This document shows positions 6,001 to 8,882 of a stretch of 8,882 nt of DNA, piece after piece. Numbering within the stretch: position 1 is the first letter of the stretch; each line of letters starts with the position of its first letter. The notes under the pieces are model-generated. The model saw nothing but the letters and a program-made list of their open reading frames with translations. It was not told where the DNA came from and made no database searches. This stretch comes from Deltaproteobacteria bacterium (GTDB taxonomy: Bacteria; JAUYMQ01): NCBI GenBank assembly GCA_030698575.1, contig JAUYMQ010000560.1, positions 1 through 8,882 of the forward strand, written 5' to 3'. The position numbers and the translations under genes were made by a program.

Positions 6001-7288
6001 CCACCAGTACCTCGCGAAGAAGGAAGGCTACGCGCTCCCGGACAACCGGAAGATCCTCTCTTACGTCGATCATAACCCCCGCACCGGTCCTTACCTCGAC
6101 AGGAGCGTGCGCTACGTCTTCCTGAGCGCGGCGGATTACTTCGGCGACGTCTTCGCGGCCGTGTACCGCGCCTTCGGCTACGACGCCGTGGCCGCCGCGC
6201 CCCTCTCCAAGTCCAATTTCGATTGCGGCCAGCGGGACTGCTCGGGCAAGGAGTGCCTCTCCTACCAGTTGATCTGGGGAGCTTTCCGCGAGTATCTCGA
6301 GAACAATCCCTCGGAAAAGGAGACGCGGCTCGTTCAGATCACGGGCGAGATGTGTCGTGCGGGTCTGTTCGGCGTGAAGGACTGCATTTCACTCGGCAAG
6401 ATGGGCCTGGACGATCACGTCGGCGTCACCGGGCTCCGGGTGGCCGGCGGTCCCGCGATGACGGCGCTCGCCTGGACCGGGCTCGTGGCCATAGATCTTC
6501 TGAGGCAGCTGTATGTCTACCACATTGCCGCGGAGACAAGAGGCGGCGAAGCGGAAGAGATGTATCGCGGGCACTGTGCAGAGGTCCTGAAAGCGCTCGA
6601 GCAGCCGGTCCCGAACGGGCAAGCAAAGCTCGCCGACTTCAGGAAGTCCTGGAGGGCCGTCACGGTGATCCTGGACCGGGCCTCACGCGACTTCGCGCAG
6701 CTCGAAAAAAGCGATGCGAGTGGTAACTCGTTCCGAAGGGTGTTCGTCTCCGGCGACATCATGACCAAGGGGAACGATTTCGCGAACGGCCATCTCTACC
6801 ATTCCCTGAGCCGGAAGAAGTTGCGGCCGGTCGTTGAGCCCATGTGCGACTTTCTGGAGTACCTTGCTCGCCAGCAACCGCACCTCCTCTTCGGAAAAGG
6901 CGCGCCCGCCGGCCAGGTGCGCGTGTACATGGCCAGCATGATTCTGATCCGCTGGCGGCTCTATTCCCGGATACGGAAGCATCACCCCTGGCTCCCGATG
7001 CCGAACGTGAGGGGCGCGCTGAAGAAGACGAAACTGCTGCTGGATCCCACCACGGTGGGCGGTGCCGCGCTGGCCGTCGGCAGCGTGTTGCATCAGTGGG
7101 AAACGGGGCTGTACGACGGGATCGTCATGGCCGCCTGCTGGGGCTGCGACAACGGCCTGGTGGGCGAGAGCCTGCTCCGCCCGCAAAAGGACATCCCTTT
7201 CTTCTTCTTCTACGACGATGGAAGCCCCATCGACGAGCGGCGCATCAACAGCTTCGCGTTCCGGCTCCACAGGCGGGGCCTGGCTTGA
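3023..7288 (+). CDS. Giant fusion: tandem BadF/BcrA-type activase plus two dehydratase/DUF2229-like Fe-S modules
   Basis: This 1421-residue cytoplasmic Fe-S protein belongs to the long acyl-CoA dehydratase-activase fusions (COG1924 with COG3580/COG3581-like parts). Module 1 (about 5-270) is an ASKHA/BcrA-type ATPase: GCDLGKAS at 7-14, C140 in [10 protein letters not shown]179 in [10 protein letters not shown], and an IGG adenosine-site motif near 229. An acidic Pro/Glu linker follows (about 312-322). Module 2 (about 324-592) is a canonical activase: [21 protein letters not shown] (433-441), C458 in [10 protein letters not shown]498 in GSMCTVY, and a C-terminal [11 protein letters not shown] Cys-rich knot has C620, C625, C629 and C651. 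Acceptor module A (about 670-1005) has [30 protein letters not shown] and [12 protein letters not shown]. Acceptor module B (about 1008-1421) has C1068, C1073 and C1078 ([12 protein letters not shown]), C1111, C1121, and C1372/C1375 (ACWGC). In related systems, ATP hydrolysis drives a low-potential electron onto an Fe-S acceptor for 2-hydroxyacyl-CoA dehydration, benzoyl-CoA reduction, or double-cubane-cluster chemistry. The substrate here is unknown. The last four codons lie in a palindromic repeat. Confidence 0.88.
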   Translation: MSSRIAGCDLGKASASFVIARVQDGGETVIEDVQYLLHEGKPLDLFRQWYHEKNVAGCRALGATGIYADELTEPVLMLPEDSCQEAALEQLPGLEASLNLVSIGAHGYGVLSRKPRGPGRSGGNGNGSAFSYQYLENDKCSSGTGENIKKIVGRFGLSIEEADALALSAPESIPITARCSVFAKSEMTHFANQGKPTGELFKGFFASVARNTRALLARNHVDGPVYLIGGPARIRSIKESFEALLGQQVICPPHFLSFEAVGAAALAAEQAASALLGVLPENPDDIIQNRERRFTVLEPASRWKEKVTLMPEAEPEPEAMGQPAILGLDLGSTGAKAVLTSVETGRPVLDIFDRTKGNPVDAARRLVKAVLDRCTPDIRAIGITGSGREAVATLLRTVFPDSDRIVVLNEIVAHARAAILCDPDGGDDLSVIEIGGQDAKYIRIQGGRIVESDMNKACSAGTGSFLEEQALFYDITEIPEFIRLATEATRPPDLGSMCTVYVADAGAQALKDGFDLSDIFAGFQYSVVHNYLNRVMGQRTLSRKIFFQGKPASNPSLAWTLGAVTGREIVVPPNPGAMGAWGIGLCATEQIGAEALRTAEPLNVESILDAEITARSEFRCKDPKCQTLCPIERTTISMGPETRVAVSGGACPKFELATKNQPKLEKEAPNPFELREKLVRSFVKESPAGRVVALPAAGATNGHIPWLATFLAELGFSVRLLESDAFSLANGEQLCHSFDSCGPTKITHAICDTDAGLLFFPKILDVADPDGPGGQTCVTEQAMPEIIEQSLRSRGREVTVVRPALSFADGLDSPKLVESLKREAKRLGVSADAIAPAVERAAKAQVRCKEALERIGEEAIDYARSHQIPIVLLCGHLHVIHDPGINANLPLQLRRNGAMAIPVDCFTIDPDTPLMPKVYWGDPNRFMRAAACAREAGDIFPLLLCSFGCGPSSLNEQVFQSLLEGYPNTVLESDGHGGAAGYVTRIQAFLHSVHQYLAKKEGYALPDNRKILSYVDHNPRTGPYLDRSVRYVFLSAADYFGDVFAAVYRAFGYDAVAAAPLSKSNFDCGQRDCSGKECLSYQLIWGAFREYLENNPSEKETRLVQITGEMCRAGLFGVKDCISLGKMGLDDHVGVTGLRVAGGPAMTALAWTGLVAIDLLRQLYVYHIAAETRGGEAEEMYRGHCAEVLKALEQPVPNGQAKLADFRKSWRAVTVILDRASRDFAQLEKSDASGNSFRRVFVSGDIMTKGNDFANGHLYHSLSRKKLRPVVEPMCDFLEYLARQQPHLLFGKGAPAGQVRVYMASMILIRWRLYSRIRKHHPWLPMPNVRGALKKTKLLLDPTTVGGAALAVGSVLHQWETGLYDGIVMAACWGCDNGLVGESLLRPQKDIPFFFFYDDGSPIDERRINSFAFRLHRRGLA

Positions 7289-7386
7289 CTTATTGACTTA
7301 TTCGCCCTGGCCGACTGCGTCTCCTTCCGGGGCCGCAAGTTTCGGGAAGGACCCCCCAACAAGTCAATAAGTCAAGCCTGGCCCCG
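7274..7386. repeat. 113-bp palindromic element with 26-bp arms (MITE/REP-like) at convergent gene ends
   Basis: The left arm (7274-7299) and right arm (7361-7386) are inverted copies matching at 25 of 26 positions. The single mismatch is at 7281/7379, and the spacer is 61 nt. The spacer holds a second perfect pair, TCCTTCC (7322-7328) with GGAAGGA (7345-7351), so the whole element can fold as a two-tier hairpin. The arms carry tandem AT-rich repeats (GACTTATT twice, at 7287-7302). Each arm encodes the end of one convergent gene in the same frame: R-G-L-A-stop on plus, R-G-Q-A-stop on minus. From memory, and unchecked, the core resembles repeats that flank REP-associated tyrosine transposases. 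No transposase is present, so a non-autonomous copy is inferred. It could also act as a bidirectional terminator, although no T-tract follows. Confidence 0.85.
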
Positions 7387-8226
7387 GTCCAGAAACGCCA
7401 GCACCACCTTCGCGAACTGCTCCGGCGCCTCGACGCTCATCGCGTGCCCGACGCCTTTCATGATCACCTTGCGCGCGCCCGGGATGCGGCGGGCCATCGC
7501 CTCGGCCTCCGCGAGATAGTAAGTGTCGTTCTCGCCCACCAGGACGAGCGTGGGCGCGTGGATGCGATCCAGGGCCTCGAACAGGGAAGGCCGATCGATG
7601 GTGACGCGGTAGTTCCCGGCGAAGCCGTGAGGCGTCGCGCCCGCGGCCCACGCCTCGATCTGCGCATTGAAGCGGGCATCTCGCGCGACGCCCTTGAAGA
7701 GCGGGCCGTCGAAATACAATCGATAGGCCTCCCGCAGCCCCTCGCCGGCCAGCACCTGCTCGACCAGCCTGGCGCGCGAGATGATCGCCTCGGGCAGCCG
7801 CGAGGCCATCGCCGAGGCCAGGATGAGCGCCTCCACGCGCTCGGGCCAGCGCGTCGCGAAGCTCAGTGCCGTGGCGCCCCCCATCGAGAGCCCCAGCACC
7901 CGCGCGCGCTCGATGCCCAGGTCGTCCAGCACGCCCCGGAGATCGTCCCCGAACGTGTCGAGGGTGTACGGGTCGGGCTCGCCGGGCACCGGGACGGGGT
8001 GATCGGACTCGCCACTGCCGCGCTGATCGAAGGTGATGACCTGGTGGGTCTCGGCAAAGCGGGGAACCTGCGCCTCCCACATGGTCCTATCGACGCCGAA
8101 GGCATGGCAGCAGACGAGCGCCGGGCCGCTGCCCCGGTACTCGTAAGCGATGCGCACGCCGCCTACCCGCGCCGTGCCGCGCGGGGGATTGCTTCGTCGC
8201 CCCTTCGGGGTGCCTGGCAATGACAT
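7372..8226 (-). CDS. Alpha/beta-fold hydrolase
   Basis: This 284-residue cytoplasmic serine hydrolase of the alpha/beta-hydrolase superfamily has no signal peptide. Family landmarks appear in order: first strand GVRIAYEYRGSGPALV, oxyanion segment CCHAFG (39-44), DQRGSGESD (67-75), nucleophile elbow GLSMGG with S114, acid D234 in LVGENDTYY, and base H261 in GVGHAMSVE. The triad is complete. The cap region (about 145-225) is the short helical type seen in esterases, lactonases and 3-oxoadipate enol-lactonase-like enzymes. The substrate cannot be assigned, and no aromatic-degradation genes are adjacent. The ATG at 8226 has GGAGG 7 nt upstream. A TTG at 8244 would add six residues but would place that ribosome site inside the gene. 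The first 13 residues (MSLPGTPKGRRSN) come from a palindromic repeat and the last four from another, so the ancestral protein may have started later, for example at the GTG at 8157. The gene converges on the fusion gene and diverges from the methyltransferase. Confidence 0.92.
   Translation of the reverse strand: MSLPGTPKGRRSNPPRGTARVGGVRIAYEYRGSGPALVCCHAFGVDRTMWEAQVPRFAETHQVITFDQRGSGESDHPVPVPGEPDPYTLDTFGDDLRGVLDDLGIERARVLGLSMGGATALSFATRWPERVEALILASAMASRLPEAIISRARLVEQVLAGEGLREAYRLYFDGPLFKGVARDARFNAQIEAWAAGATPHGFAGNYRVTIDRPSLFEALDRIHAPTLVLVGENDTYYLAEAEAMARRIPGARKVIMKGVGHAMSVEAPEQFAKVVLAFLDRGQA
8187..8225. repeat. 39-bp dispersed-type palindrome inside the hydrolase 5' end
   Basis: The outer arms ATTGC (8188-8192) and GCAAT (8217-8221) enclose CCCC (8200-8203) and GGGG (8207-8210) around TTC. 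Read on the minus strand it starts TGTCATTGCC, continues through CCCCGAAGGGG and ends GAAGCAATC. From general knowledge this matches a widespread family of short intergenic palindromes in many bacterial genomes, recognisable when translated by peptides such as VIARHPEGATKQS. Here it lies within coding sequence and supplies the hydrolase start codon region. Confidence 0.7.
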
Positions 8227-8233
8227 GCGGGGG

Positions 8234-8238
8234 CCTCC
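8234..8238 (-). promoter_or_regulatory. Ribosome-binding site of the alpha/beta hydrolase
   Basis: On the minus strand GGAGG lies 7 nt before the ATG at 8226, the strongest Shine-Dalgarno match in the window. It lies outside the adjacent palindrome and supports translation starting within that repeat. Confidence 0.65.
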
Positions 8239-8264
8239 GCGCAATGGTATGGGATAACGATGGC

Positions 8265-8882
8265 ATGAAAACGCCCACCGCGAAATCCAGACTACCAGAC
8301 CTCATCGGCTGGGTCGCCATCCTCCTCTTCGCTGGCATCTACGCCGTTGAGCTGCTGCCGCACCACGGGCCGCCCGTCACCGTTCGGTGGATCGAGAAGA
8401 GCTTCGGGACATCCGGGCTCATCCTCCTGAACATCCTGGTCGTGCTCGGCTTCCTGGCCCTGCTTCCCTACCGCCGGCCGACGAGAAAGGCCTGGCGGTC
8501 GCACGGCGCCTTCTTCGCCTTTGTCATCGCCCTCATGACCGAGATGTTCGGCTGGCCGCTGTTCGTCTTCCTTGCCTCGCCGCTCGTCGAGATCCCGAGC
8601 CTCGCGCACGGGTATTTTCGAGCGGTGGGGCACTGGGTCGCCTCCGCCGGCACGGCCGTGAGCCTCCTGGGCGTGGTCCTCATCGCGGTGGGCTGGCGGA
8701 AGATTCATCGCGCCGAGACCCTCGTGACCGACGGCGTTTACAAGTACATCCGGCACCCCCAGTACACCGGCATCTTTCTGTTCACGCTGGGCTGGCTCGT
8801 GCACTATCCCACGGCCATCACGCTGGTGCTCTGGCCCATCCTGATGATCGCCTACGTCTGGCTGGCGCGGCTGGAGGAGAAG
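8265..8882 (+). CDS. ICMT/PEMT-family membrane methyltransferase (3' end outside window)
   Basis: The frame is open from the ATG at 8265 to the last base, giving 206 codons with no stop, so the C-terminus lies outside the window. The protein is an integral membrane protein with hydrophobic segments at about 13-33, 50-67, 80-105, 122-144 and 170-200. The catalytic signature of the isoprenylcysteine carboxyl methyltransferase/phospholipid methyltransferase fold is clear: WRKIHRAETLVTDGVYKYIRHPQYTG (about 144-169), then a hydrophobic hairpin, then LARLEEK at 200-206. The R-H-P motif and the paired glutamates contact S-adenosylmethionine in this superfamily. Bacterial members rarely have known substrates, and a lipid or hydrophobic small molecule is likely. 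Usual lengths suggest only about 15-30 residues are missing. An in-frame ATG at 8244 would add seven residues without a better ribosome site. The gene diverges from the hydrolase with 38 nt between start codons. Confidence 0.85.
   Translation, partial: MKTPTAKSRLPDLIGWVAILLFAGIYAVELLPHHGPPVTVRWIEKSFGTSGLILLNILVVLGFLALLPYRRPTRKAWRSHGAFFAFVIALMTEMFGWPLFVFLASPLVEIPSLAHGYFRAVGHWVASAGTAVSLLGVVLIAVGWRKIHRAETLVTDGVYKYIRHPQYTGIFLFTLGWLVHYPTAITLVLWPILMIAYVWLARLEEK

Noticed and set aside
7444-8223. A 259-codon plus-strand frame opposite the hydrolase
   Set aside because: The opposite strand carries a complete alpha/beta-hydrolase with an intact triad and a strong ribosome site. This frame has no family features.
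8292-8804. A 170-codon minus-strand frame opposite the methyltransferase
   Set aside because: The plus strand encodes the clear RHPQYTG-type membrane protein. The minus frame is Asp/Glu/Gly-rich shadow sequence.
1-8882. CRISPR array, tRNA or rRNA genes, integrase or transposase genes
   Set aside because: No regularly spaced direct repeats, no cloverleaf or rRNA core sequence, and no transposase or integrase motifs were seen on either strand.

Overview
This is a G+C-rich bacterial window whose layout resembles metagenome-derived Deltaproteobacteria-like (Desulfobacterota/Myxococcota) or similar soil and sediment lineages. That placement is an inference from composition and gene families. No rRNA, tRNA or marker gene fixes the taxon.

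Left flank (1-1134): the 3' end of a probable metallophosphoesterase converges on a minus-strand rhomboid intramembrane serine protease with a small soluble N-terminal domain.

TA module (about 1434-2413): this is a RES/Xre-type (ParST/MbcTA-like) toxin-antitoxin pair of visibly lower G+C than its surroundings. A perfect TTGACA -35 box and a 17-nt spacer lie just upstream. Antitoxin and toxin overlap by one base (TAGTG).

Central operon (about 2466-7288): a second perfect TTGACA promoter candidate leads into a MarR-family regulator. The regulator overlaps by 8 nt a giant 1421-residue iron-sulfur protein. That protein contains two tandem BadF/BadG/BcrA/BcrD-type (2-hydroxyacyl-CoA dehydratase activase) modules, a Cys-rich segment, and two 2-hydroxyglutaryl-CoA dehydratase/DUF2229-like acceptor modules. 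It reads as a one-polypeptide ATP-driven low-potential electron-transfer machine with its own regulator. Its substrate is unknown, and this is the most interesting system in the window. Each activase module has two candidate cluster cysteines, so the pair could form one [4Fe-4S] cluster internally, where known activases need a homodimer.

Right flank (7274-8882): a 113-bp palindromic element with 26-bp arms and one mismatch sits between the convergent fusion gene and an alpha/beta hydrolase. It supplies the last four codons and the stop of both genes, in the same frame. A second, different dispersed-type palindrome encodes the first 13 residues of the hydrolase. Divergent from the hydrolase, 38 nt away, begins an isoprenylcysteine carboxyl methyltransferase (ICMT)/PEMT-family membrane protein that runs off the window.
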